NCBI GenBank assembly: GCA_014155875.1
Contig: JACEFZ010022425.1
Location: forward strand, 137,501-201,500
Length of the DNA stretch: 64,000 nt
Source: Cepaea nemoralis
Taxonomy: Eukaryota > Mollusca > Gastropoda > Stylommatophora > Helicidae
Reading direction: 5' to 3'
Part shown: positions 43,961-54,770 of the stretch, in pieces
Position numbering within the stretch: position 1 is the first letter of the stretch
How the letters are laid out: every line of letters begins with the position of its first letter
Translations under genes and position numbers: made by a program
The notes under the pieces: model-generated
Seen by the model: the letters and a program-made list of their open reading frames with translations, nothing else
Told to the model about the DNA's origin: nothing
Database searches by the model: none

Positions 43961-44932
43961 ATGTAAAAGGACTCCACTCATCAAACAAGCAAGGAACTAT
44001 TACCGGAGAGAAACCAAATAGCTAAGAAGATTATGATACTATAAAAAACAAAAATAGAGCGATAACTGTTTAAAGAAAAAGAAAGTTGGCTAATCGAGAA
44101 GTGCCATGACATTGTGTTATATTAAATGAAAAATACCAAAACATATGCACAGACAGATCAATTATCTCACGTCATTATTATGCACATTATCTACTTAAGA
44201 GATTTTAAAGATCGAAGGGGAATGAAGCAACTCCACCACGGCTCTTAAACACATCTAATATATCTTATATGTCAATAAATATTAAGCACAGCTGGCTAGT
44301 ATTAGCAGCGAAGTTAGGAACTTGTAGAAACGCGTGGCTTATGTATGTTGTTATTCGGGACAAGTAATTTCGTAGGGTGCTAAAGTAATTCAACATTACG
44401 GGAAACATTATATTCGGTGGCATTTCTTGTACTGTTGAAAAAATGAAATGCTCATACAGTAATGTGATTTCTTGTTTGTTCAGTGTTCGCTAGTTTATCA
44501 CATCTTCTATATTCTCTTAGTGAAGGTCGTTACACATGAACAATTATTATTAAGATGCCATGTGTCAGTTAATATATTAGTTACTAGGCCTCATATGTCA
44601 AACATAAGCTTGCCACACCATGTTTAGGGTTAAGGTTAGAAGCTAGCACCATATACCCGGTAAGCTCCAGGACATATGAAATAGGCTTCCGTTAATTTAC
44701 TTACGCCACATAAGTACATGTGTTTTTGGAGCTGCAAAAACAGGAATTCTTTTGATCCAGGACTTTCAGGTAATACAGATGCGACATTTACAGAAATGTA
44801 TCGTGAAGCAGTTTCCTGCTATTGGTCTGTGATGTAACAGGCCTGGATGCACGGTGTAATAGGTACCAGTCCTTTCCTTTGTACGTACAACGAAGGCAGG
44901 AATCGCACCCTCGGACAATCGCGTTTATGACA
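43961..44932. other. No gene; dispersed repeat near right edge
   Basis: AT-rich. A block at 44801-44850 (GTATCG.GAAGCAGTTT.CTGCTAT) recurs at 49467-49520, past the Helitrons. Nothing else is recognised. Confidence 0.5.
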
Positions 44933-45824
44933 TCTTATATATAAATTGCGATCTCCGTCTGTCTGTCTGTCTGTATGTCCATATGTCCTTTATGCGCTCG
45001 CGAACGGCCCATCCGATTGAGATGAAATTTTCTACACGTCTTCCTTTCATTCCAGCGCAGCCCACTGTCATATTTTTTTAGTGTGAAATTGGCTGCTTAC
45101 CCAATATTATTTCATTTTTCATTTTTCATTATAATTTCATATATCTCAGGGGACTTAACTCTGTAAAAGTTATTTCAAGGGGCATAACTTTTCTGTATAA
45201 CTTATAGTCATATTGTGGCATCGTTTTCAAAGATTTATAAACTCTTTGTCCATAGTTATGTACCGGCATATGAGTTATAATAAATAATGATACAATCTGT
45301 AAGGCATTTTCAAAGTTTTCATAAAAATAATGCATAATGCATAACATTGTAACTCATCTTTTTTTGCTTAAAGAATGAATAAATAATAGTTACCTTATCT
45401 CTATCAAGTTTGAAGATTTTATATTTCTTTACACTGTCGCCAACTCTAAGAAGACATGGAACAACTTCAGCCATTATTAAATCTACAGGCATATGCGTTA
45501 TATTCCTCCTCCTCCTCCTCTCCCCTCCTCCACCTCCTACCCTCTTCCTCTTCTCCTCCCCCTCCTCCCTCTCCCTCCTCCATCCTCCTCTTCTCTCTTT
45601 CTCCTCCTCCTCCCTCCTCCTCCCTCTTCCTCCTCCCAGCTCCTACTCCTCCTTTTTCTTCTTCTGCTGCTGCTGCTGCCGCCGCTCCATTTACCCAAGT
45701 TAATTGTTGGGGAAGATGTAAAGATCTTTCAAGTGCTCTTTCTAATGCTTTTTGTAAGTTGGTCTTCGTTTATCTAAGGTTGTTCTAACTGCAACCAATA
45801 AATGATTAGACAGACAGACAGACC

Positions 45825-45893
<69 letters not shown>

Positions 45894-46112
45894 GTCGGGA
45901 ACGGGAACTTATATGACTACTCATATGAATTAAATGAGATGCTCCCCATCAGGGGCTGGGTGAAGCAGGGCCTGATCAGACAGATAGACAGACAGATATA
46001 CAGACAGACAGACAGATAGATAGTCGGGAACGGGAACGTGAGCTTATATGACTACTTATATGAATTAAATGAGATGCTCCACACCAGGAGCTGGGCGATG
46101 CCGGGCCGGGTC

Positions 46113-46163
<51 letters not shown>

Positions 46164-46255
46164 TAGTCGGTAACGGGAACGGGAACTTATATGACTACTT
46201 ATATGAATTAAATGAGATGCTCCCCACCAAGGACTGGGCGAAGCCGGGCCGGGTC

Positions 46256-46306
<51 letters not shown>

Positions 46307-46398
46307 TAGTCGGTAACGGGAACGGGAACTTATATGACTACTTATATGAATTAAATGAGATGCTCCCCACCAAGGACTGGGCGATGCCGGGCCGGGTC

Positions 46399-46443
<45 letters not shown>

Positions 46444-46539
46444 GTCGGTAACGGGAACGGGAACTTATATGACTACTTATATGAATTAAATGAGATGCTC
46501 CCCACCAAGGACTGGGCGAAGCCGGGCCGGGTCAGCTAG
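44933..46539 (+). mobile_element. Non-autonomous Helitron 1
   Basis: The 5' end TCTTATATATAAATTGCG follows an A. The 3' end GAAGCCGGGCCGGGTCAGCTAG has a GGC-GAA-GCC hairpin and terminal CTAG followed by T, as in Helitrons (5' TC, 3' CTRR, A/T target). No Rep/helicase gene is inside. The interior has AT-rich sequence, a 200-base CTC tract (45500-45690) and (CAGA)n units. It shares its first 150 bases with Helitron 2. Confidence 0.8.
45808..46539 (+). repeat. Helitron 3'-end array with (ACAG)n spacers
   Basis: Five units, each with (ACAG)n, then TAGTCGG.AACGGGAAC, TTATATGACTACTTATATGA, ATTAAATGAGATGCTCC and the 3'-end hairpin block GGGCGAAGCCGGGCCGGGTC. Only the last unit continues into the terminal CTAG; the others pass from GTCAG straight into the next ACAG run. 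Confidence 0.9.
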
Positions 46540-47018
46540 TCTTATATATAAATTAGGATCTCCGTCTGTCTGTCTGTATGTATGTATGTCCTTTATGCGC
46601 TCGCGAACGGCCCATCCGATTGAGATGAAATTTTCTACACGCCTTCCTTTCATTCCAGCGCTGCCAACTGTCGTATTTTTTTTCTTCTTCCTCCTCCTCC
46701 CTCCTCCCATTCCCAAAATACGTACGTAAATATATGATGATGATGATGAAAGAATCCCCGAACCAAAACGCTAGGGAAAGGGAAGAAAATGACGTGACTA
46801 CACAGAATCGTCACACGGCAATCATCATCATCATCAAGTGCCGTGCCGGCTGGCGTAGGCGTTCAACTCTGCTGCTGATATATATGCCTCCATGCCACGG
46901 CAATATCAATAACAATTCATCTTTTTATGTGTAAGGAAGTTATCTACAGTCGTGTAGAAGGGAAGAACAATCAATGGAAGGACCGAAATCACAGAACCTA
47001 GACGAGTATGAATTCGGA

Positions 47019-48960
47019 ATGGCGAACTCCCTCCTCCTCTCTTCTCCTCCTGCCTCTACCTCCTCCCCTCCTCCTGCCTCTACCTCCTCCCTCCACCCTC
47101 CTCCTCTTCCTCCTCCCTCTACCTCCTCCCCTCCTCCCTCTCCTCCTCCTTCTCCCTCTTCCTTCTCCCTCTTCCTCTCCCCTCCTCCTCCATCCTCCTC
47201 CCTCCTACTCCCTCCGCCTCCTCCCTCCTCCTCCCTCTACCTCCTCCCTCCTCCTCCCTCTACCTCCTCCCTCCACCCTCCTCCTCTCCTCCTCCCTCTC
47301 CCTCCTCCTTCTCCCCCTCCCTTCTCCCTCCTCCTCCCTCTCCTCCTCCCTTCTCCTCATCCCTCCTACTCCCTTCTCCTCCTCCCTCCTCCTCCTCCTC
47401 TCTCCTCCTCCCTTTTCCTCCCTCTACCTCCTCCCTCTACCTCCTCCCTCCTCCTCCTTCCTCCACATCCCTCTTCCTCCTCCTCCCTCCTCATCATTCC
47501 TCCTCCTCCTCCCCTCCTCCTTCTCCCTCCTCCTTCTACCTCTTCCTCCCTCCTCCTTCTCCCTCCACCTCCTCCCTCCTCCTCCTCTCTCCTCCTCCTC
47601 CTCCTCCCTCTCCCTCCTCCTCCCCACCTGCGTTCTCCTCCTCCCTCCTCCTCCTCCTCCTCCTCCTCCCTCCCTCCTCCCCTCCTCCCTCTTCCTCCTC
47701 CTCCTCCTTCACCCTCCTCCCTCCTCCTCCTCCTTCACCCTCCTCCCTCCTCCTCCTCCTCCTCCTCCTCCTCCTCCTCCCTCCTCCTCCCTCCTCATCC
47801 CTCTTCCTCCTCCTCCTCCCTCCTCCTCCCTCCTCCTTCTCCCCTTTCCCCCCTCCTTCTCTTAATCCCTCCTCCTCCCTCCTCCTCCCTCCTATTCCTC
47901 CCTACTCCTCCTCCTCCCTCCTCCTCCTCTCTCCGCCTATCTCTTCCTCCCTCCTCCTCCCTCCTCCACTCTCTTCCTCCTCCCTCCTCCTCCCTCTTCC
48001 TCCTCCTCCTCCCTCCTCCTACCTCCTCGCCCTCCTCTTCCTTCCTCCTTCGCCCTCCTCCTCCCTTCTCCTCCCTTCTCCTCCTCCCCTCCTACCCTCC
48101 CTCCTCCCCTCATCCCTCCTCCTCCCTCCTCCTTCTTCCTCCCTCCTCCTCCCCCTCCTCCTTCCTCCTCCTCCCTCTCCTCCTCATCCCTCCTCCTCCA
48201 TTCTCCTCCTCCCTCCTCCTCCTCCCTCTACCTCCTCCCTCCTCCTCCCTTCACATTCCTCCTCCTCCCTCTTCCTCCTCCTCCCTCCTCCTCCTCCTCC
48301 TCTCTCCTCCTCCTCCTCCTCCTCCCTCTACCTCCTCCCTCCTCCTCCCTTCACATTCCTCCTCCTCCCTCTTCCTCCTCCTCCCCCTCATCCTCTTCCC
48401 TCCTTCTCCTCCCTCCTCCTTCTCCCTCTTCCTCCTCCCTCTTCCTCCCTCTTCCTTCTCCCTCCGCCTCCTCCCTCCTCCCACTCTCTCCTCCTCCCTC
48501 CTCCTCCCTTTCCCTCCTCCTCCCTCTCCTCCTCCTCCTCCTCCTCCTCCTGCGTTCTCCTCCTCCCTCCTTCTCCCTCCTCCTCCCTCTTCCTCCTCCC
48601 TCCTCCTTCTCCTCCCTCCCTCCTCCTTCTCCCTCTTCCTCCTCCCTCTTCCTCCCTCTTCCTGCTCCCTCCGCCTCCTCCCTCCTCCTACTCTCTCCTC
48701 CTCCTCCCTCCTCCTCCCTCTCCCTCCTCCTCCCTCTCCTCCTCCTCCTCCCTCCTCCTCCTGCGTTCTCCTCCTCCCTCCTTCTCCCTCTTCCTCCTCC
48801 CTCCTCCTCCCCCTCCTCCTCCACCCTACTCCTCCCTCCTCTTCCTAATCCCTCCTCCTCCCTCCTATTCCTCCCTATTCCTCCTGTCTCCTGTCTCCTC
48901 CTCCCTCCTCCTCCCTCCTCTTCCCTCCTCCACCTCCCTCTTCCTCCTCCCTCCTCCATT
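47019..48960. repeat. Polypyrimidine tract, about 1.9 kb
   Basis: Almost pure C and T on the plus strand, based on CTC and CCT triplets. Long frames on either strand (624 codons of Ser/Pro/Leu on plus; Glu/Arg/Gly on minus) arise only from this composition. Such DNA can form triplex (H-DNA). Confidence 0.97.
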
Positions 48961-48966
48961 TACCCA

Positions 48967-49420
48967 AGACAGACAGACAGACAGATAGTCGGGAACGGGA
49001 TCTTATATGACTACTTATATGATTTAAATGAGATGCTCTCCACCATGGGCTGGGCCGGGTCAGACAGACAGATAGATAGACAGACAGACAGACAGACAGT
49101 CGGGAACGGGAACTTATATGACTACTTATATGAATTAAATGAGATGCTCCCCACCAGGAGTTGGGCGATGCCGTTCCGGGTCAGACAGACAGACAGATAG
49201 ATAGTCGGGAACGGGAACTTATATGACTACTTATATGAATTAAATGAGATGCTCCCCATCAGGGTCTGGGCGAAGCCGGGCCGGGTCAGACAGACAGACA
49301 GACAGATAGACAGACAGACAGATTGTCGGTAACGGGAACGAGAACTTATATGACTACTTATATGAATTAAATGAGATGCTCCCCACCAGGGTCTGGGCGA
49401 AGCCGGGCCGGGGCAGCTAG
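48967..49420 (+). repeat. Helitron 2 3'-end array
   Basis: Four units of (ACAG)n plus the 3'-end block, as in Helitron 1. The first has a shortened hairpin (CTGGGCCGGGTC); the last ends in CTAG. Confidence 0.9.
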
Positions 49421-50192
49421 TTATCAATAAAGATCACTTTTAACTACACTAACACCGCGCCAAGTTTGTATCGAAGCAGTTTTCTGCTATGGGTTTAAGG
49501 TGTGATATCACATTTGTAGGCCTCAGGGCACCTAGGCCCGGTTTCCGTAATGTGTCGTCCAATCTATGGCATCGATGTGTTAATAAACAAAGACTCTGGA
49601 AACGTGGCAATGCCTACACACCACAAACCTCCTACGTCATCGATTGGACACAACAATTTGTAATACGGCAACGTGATTGATAGGTGCAATGAGTTTTGTG
49701 TGTTGTTTAACACACAGAAACGTTGCATGTTAAAGCTAGCAGAAGCAATCGCCATCCATTTACAGAAGCCATCTTTGTGCAAAGAGACAAAATACATGAT
49801 AGTCAGGTGAAAACTACTGTGTGAACATGTGTGTTTTAAATTTCATCTTCAATGATTTATCTAATTAATCTAGACTAGTTTAGTTTATTCGAGGGTTCAA
49901 CATCACGGCACACGGGTGTAACCCATACGTGCTCCGTTCTTCTACCAACTAAAACCTGAATCCGCAGAATCTCAGCTCAGTGCACAAACTCCGTAGCACC
50001 GACGAGGGTCCTGAAATACTTTGGGTAGATATTTAACTCGAATGTTTGCCGGGGCAGCGCCGTTAAACTACTCTTTTTCGATGTCCAACTGTCAAGGGAT
50101 TTTGTACCTGCAAACAATACACACGGGCGTCCGATTTCACTACCCAGAGATCAGCGGAAATTTTATTACTAGAAGTCCACGTGAAAATATCC
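49421..50192. other. No gene; dispersed repeat at 49467-49545
   Basis: The block GTATCGAAGCAGTTTTCTGC matches 44801-44850. The rest is unremarkable; short frames are not protein-like. Confidence 0.5.
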
Positions 50193-50275
50193 CGGGCCTC
50201 ACTAGGGCTTGAACACGGGACCTCCAGCACTCGAGGCGGACACCATACCTCGAGACCACTCAGCCCCCTTAATTA
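50193..50275 (-). repeat. tRNA-Ser/Leu-like SINE head
   Basis: On the minus strand GGCTGAGTGGTCTCGAGG (A-box) and GTGTTCAAGCCC (B-box) are about 50 bases apart, close to class II tRNA spacing. The acceptor stem does not pair well, so I call it a SINE or tRNA pseudogene. Confidence 0.5.
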
Positions 50276-50328
50276 CTCTAGATTCTGTTGCATGATTATT
50301 GCACTATGTACCCGACGAGATGAAGCCT

Positions 50329-50410
50329 ATTTAATCAATCAATCAATCATGTGCCATGCCGGAAAGCGTGGGCGGTCATGACTCGCCATTTCACTCGATC
50401 ACCAGGATGA
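50329..50410 (-). repeat. RTE-like LINE 3' end with (TGAT)n tail
   Basis: Minus-strand sequence GGTGATCGAGTGAAATGGCG ... TCATGACCGCCCACG matches the plus-strand LINE end at 43610-43672. It finishes in ATGATTGATTGATTGATT. It is a short, strongly truncated insertion just upstream of the DUF229 gene. Confidence 0.75.
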
Positions 50411-50529
50411 AGCCTATTACCATGCAAGAAATCGCGCAATCTGTTATTTGCGACTTCGGTATTCACATACAATTGTTAAATATGTCCGTATCAAGTACAC
50501 AAGACATATTTGGTTGATTAAGTGTATAC

Positions 50530-50541
50530 CTTTTATTTCAG
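50530..50541 (+). other. Possible 3' splice site
   Basis: CTTTTATTTCAG followed by AGAAACTC: a pyrimidine run and AG. It lies 12 bases before the ATG at 50553, so the coding exon may follow an upstream intron and 5' non-coding exon. Confidence 0.45.
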
Positions 50542-50552
50542 AGAAACTCTTA

Positions 50553-52505
50553 ATGCTGAGCTCATCATTGGCCTTCGTAATACTGCTCCAGATTATAGTC
50601 ATGTTTTCTGGGACGAGCTTTCAGTCTATGGTTTCAGACACACGTATATCACTGAAACAATTAAGGCAACATATCAACTACACAGTGAAGACGAGCTTCA
50701 GAGAGCCACTAAACTCCGGGCGGGACACATCTGATCGAGCATCCACATGCGTTTTTCCTGACGTGAATATATATGAACCCAGCGTGGTAGACATTGCTGG
50801 GATGAACAAGCAAACAATTCATTGTGAGGGCAGTTACTTGCCTGATCTAACGTACGTAGAAGGTAGGACAATTATAGTAAACACAAGCAAGGTTGATGCG
50901 CATGTAGGCACAGACAGATTTCAACATTGCAAATATCGTCATATATGGAGACATGACGCAGATGATAACAATTACACATACAGTGATTGGTCGGAGGCTT
51001 TCACAGATAAGATACATATTCCCAGATATTCGGAGTTTGTAAGAGTTCAATGCTGGGACAATACGACTGATCTTATATCTAATACATACTTCTTCTTAGT
51101 TCCAAGGAAAGACGAATTTGATGATTTCGACAATGTGAACTTTAAAAAGCGAGAAGTCGAATCAGCCCCGAAAGAGACCTTAAATATAATCATGATCGCA
51201 ATGGATTCATTACAAAGACACCAGTTTATCAGAGGCTGTAACAAGACCTACTCGTATTTAATGAACACGTTGAAATCATTCGACCTCACCATGCATTACA
51301 GTTGGGGAAAAACACTTTTCCGAATTTTCTGCCGTTGTTTACAGATCATCTTGAAAGGGAAACTCGGAAATGGTGGACGCATACAAAGCCTATGGATCCG
51401 TTTGATATGCTGTGGCTGACTTTTGAAAAAGCTGGATATTGCACAATGTACTCTGAGAGTTCGCCACTATCGGGGTGCATTTAACTGGCATAACAGAGGT
51501 TTCAATCGTGCATTTGCAAGATTCTATACCCGGCCTGTTGATTTAGCAATGGAAGATGACGTTGGAATCAGAAAGAAAGACTGGATGTGCGCGGGAAACC
51601 AGCTAGAGATGAACATTCGTCTGGAGTATATAGGTCGTATTTTGGATACATTTCCAGATAAACCAGTGTTTGCCGTGGCAAAGATGAGCAAAGAAACACA
51701 TGATAAACAAGAAAATGCTAAACTATTCGATGAGCATATTCTAAACTTCTATAAGTCACTGAATGATAAAGGTCATCTGAATAGAACACTGCTGATATCA
51801 TTTTCTGACCATGGCACAAGGTATGGGGTGCTAAGAGATTCTGTCAATGGATACTTTGATAGCGTGACGCCATATACCATCCTGACATTTCCAGAATGGT
51901 TTCTGAAGAAATACCCCGACGTGGCCGAGAACTTACGTATAAACACCAAACGCCTGACATCACATTTCGACACACACGCAACCCTTCTAGACTTGCTGTA
52001 CTTCAAGAGCGATACACCACCTCCACTTGCTCCAATCAGGCATGGCATGAGTCTTTTCAATGAGATCCCTTGGAATAGAACCTGTGTGGATGCTTCCATA
52101 CCTGCAGAATTCTGCCTTTGCGGCTACAAGGAAGCTGAAGAGATCGACATTGATTCTGAATTGTCAGGAAATCTAACGCAAGTTTTTATGAAGTCACTGA
52201 ATAGACAAATAGAGTCTGTATGTGTTCCGTACAGTTTGAAACAAACCATGCGTGTTACTAAGATTATATTTGAAGGCGACAATTCTAAAGAAAAGCAGGG
52301 GGATGCTTTCTACAAGGTAAAACTACAGACTAGCCCAGGAGATGGCATATTTGAGGCATATATTTATGTGAAACGAAACTCAACAGTCTGGAAAGTGGGA
52401 GAAAACATCTTCAGACTTAACGCATACAAAGGACAATCGGACTGTGTAGACCACCGCGCTTCAAGACCAATGTGTTATTGTAAAAATCTGTTGACTCACT
52501 CTTGA
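50553..52505 (+). pseudogene. DUF229 (alkaline-phosphatase-superfamily-like) gene with two frameshifts
   Basis: I choose the ATG at 50553 because it follows a splice-acceptor-like site. It starts directly with a signal anchor (LSSSLAFVILLQIIVMF), giving a type II membrane or secreted glycoprotein of about 650 residues, usual for DUF229. An N-terminal Cys-rich domain is followed by LNIIMIAMDSLQRHQF, the metal-site Asp region of the alkaline phosphatase fold. Then come GKNTFPNFLPL, FNWHNRGFNRAF, LLISFSDHGTRYGVLRD (metal-binding Asp-His) and a C-terminal Cys domain. The frame shifts at about 51300 and returns at about 51478, so it is inactive or the assembly has two indels. No intron lies inside. 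Substrate is unknown. Confidence 0.8.
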
Positions 52506-53504
52506 GAAGACATACTTATTCTAAGTTATTCCTGACCACATCTTCGCTCATCCTTTCTTTTGTCTATGTCATAACTTGACAATAAGCAGTCAAATCCTGT
52601 CAAGTTGTTGTTTCTTTTGATGTAAGGTAATGGTGGCCTGTGTATAATGTTTTCCTAAATTCATATTTGCATTATACATGGTACAGATATAAGCATGAAA
52701 AAATTCTCTCTAAATTCGGACCATCATCTGCTGAAATGTAAAATGTAGTTACCAGGCCTTGCAACACTAGTAGACTAAGAACACACTGATAAGAGTTGAA
52801 CGCATTTAGAGTGAATCGTGAATTGAAGTCCTTGGAAGAAGGCAACGGGAACGTGAAGCATGGATAGTGACTGAATCCCAGAGAAAAATAGAAGAAAGTA
52901 AACTTAACTAAGCAAATAGCAAAAGTAGAGCTTCTCAAATCAGAGATCAAGACAAATACCCGAAGATAACAAAGAAGTTAAGAAGCACACATGGGGTGGG
53001 TACGAGGGGGGGGGGGGGATAAAAGACACTATTTAGATGCCCTTAAAAGAGAGGAATAGCATGCAAAAGCTAACGGCGACCTCAGTGACCTCAGCAGCAC
53101 TATAAGGAAATTGGCAGTAAAAAATAATCAACCACATGAACATGTAACAAATAGTAAATGGAAAGTTTTCACCAATATTGAGCATCAAATGAACAAATGG
53201 TTTGAATACTTTAAAAACCTTCTGGAGTAGAGTAGTTCCAAATGACCTCCTGATCTCCAGCATGCATAAGGAGAGTTAGATATCAACCGTGAAAAACCAC
53301 GTAAAGAAAATAGGAAATCTATACAGTGAAATGTATACTGTACATGTACCCCATAATTTTCTATTGTTTTCACAGCCATGCACCTAGGCATGCCTTCTCA
53401 TTGGCTCAGTGCGTACGCTTAGGAATATTGAGATAAACTGATATCAAAGACAGTGAGTGGAATTTCGATGGCTCAGGGTTGATAAAAATCTTTTTTATTT
53501 TTGT
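52506..53504. other. No gene seen
   Basis: Downstream of the DUF229 gene; includes a G-run at 53006-53018. No repeat or coding frame is recognised. Confidence 0.5.
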
Positions 53505-54770
53505 GCCGAGCCACACGGGTATGAGAGAAGATGAGCAACCTAATAATCTTGTGAGCCTGGCCACACGGGTAGAAGAGAACATGAGCAAGCAAATAGTACT
53601 GTGAGCCTGGCCACACGGGTAGAAGAGAACATGAGCAAGCTGATAGTACTGTGAGCCTGGCCACACGGGTAGAAGAGAACATGAGCAAGCTAATAGTACT
53701 GTGAGCCTGGCCACACGGGTAGAAGAGAACATGAGCAAGCTGATAGTACTGTGAGCCTGGCCACACGGGTAGAAAAGAACATGAGCAAGCTGATAGTCTT
53801 GTGAGCCGGGCCACACGGGTAGAAGAGAACACGAGCAAGCTGATAGTCTTGTGAGCCGGGCCACACGGGTAGAAGAGAACATGAGCAAGATGATAGTCTT
53901 GTGAGCCATGCAGAAGGGTAGAAGAGAAGTTGAGCAAGCTGATAGTCTTGTGAGCCGGGCCACACGGGTAGAAGAGAACATGAGCAAGCTGATAGTCTTG
54001 TGAGCCGGGCCACACGGGTAGAAGAGAACATGAGCAAGCTAATAGTCTTGTGAGCCTGGCCACACGGGTAGAAGAGAAGTTGAGCAAGCTGATAGTCTTG
54101 TGAGCCGGGCCACACGGGTAGAAGAGAACATGAGCAAGCTGATAGTCTTGTGAGCCAGGCCACACGGGTAGAAGAGAACATGAGCAAGCTAATAGTCTTG
54201 TGAGCCTGGCCACACGGGTAGAAGAGAAGTTGAGCAAGCTGATAGTACTGTGAGCCTGGCCACACGGGTAGAAGAGAACATGAGCAAGCTGATAGTACTG
54301 TGAGCCTGGCCACACGGGTAGAAGAGAAGTTGAGCAAGCTGATAGCCTTGTGAGCCGGGCCACACGGGTAGAAGAGAACATGAGCAAGCTGATAGTCTTG
54401 TGAGCCGGGCCACACGGGTAGAAGAGAACATGAGCAAGCTAATAGTCTTGTGAGCCTGGCCACACGGGTATGAGAGAACATGAGCAAGCTAATAATCTTG
54501 TGAGCCAGGACACACGGGTAAAGAGAACATGATCAAGCTAATAGTACTGTGAGCCCGGCCACACGGGTAGAAGAGAAGATGAGCAAGCTGATAGTCTTGT
54601 GAGCCTGGCCACACGGGTAGAAGAGAACATAAGCAAGCTGATAGTACTGTGAGCCTGGCCACATGGGTAGAAGAGAAGTTGAGCAAGCTGATAGTCTTGT
54701 GAGCCATGCAGAAGGGTAGAAGAGAACATAAGTACGCTGTTGGTCCTGTGAGCCGGGCCACTGTAGGAAG
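53505..54770. repeat. 50-bp minisatellite, about 25 copies
   Basis: The unit CCACACGGGTAGAAGAGAAC / ATGAGCAAGCTGATAGTCTT / GTGAGCCTGG recurs with a strict 50-base period (53511, 53561, 53611 and on). Variants are CCGGG/CCTGG, ACATG/AGTTG and TACT/TCTT. Since 50 is not a multiple of 3 and the unit lacks minus-strand stops, all three minus frames stay open for hundreds of codons. Those frames are artefacts. Confidence 0.97.

Larger units (their letters stand above)
46540..49420 (+). mobile_element. Non-autonomous Helitron 2, head-to-tail with Helitron 1
   Basis: It starts TCTTATATATAAATTAGG immediately after the CTAG of Helitron 1 and ends GGGCAGCTAG at 49420, before a T. It has the same plan as Helitron 1: shared 5' end, CTC tract, CCATTTACCCAAG, ACAG units and 3' hairpin. 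Here the pyrimidine tract is about 2 kb. 46735-47010 is an extra insert with GAT/ATC repeats. No transposase is present. Confidence 0.8.

Noticed and set aside
44624..44640. Telomere-like TTAGGGTTAAGGTTAG
   Set aside because: Only about two degenerate units; too short for an interstitial telomere.
46974..48848. 624-codon and 285-codon plus frames and 202-codon minus frame
   Set aside because: They lie in a near-pure C/T tract; composition alone removes stop codons. No protein character.
53473..54487. 304-, 265- and 193-codon minus frames
   Set aside because: They read a 50-bp minisatellite in three frames; open only because the unit lacks stops.
53505..54770. CRISPR-like array
   Set aside because: Period is constant but there are no unique spacers; the whole unit repeats, and the genome is eukaryotic.
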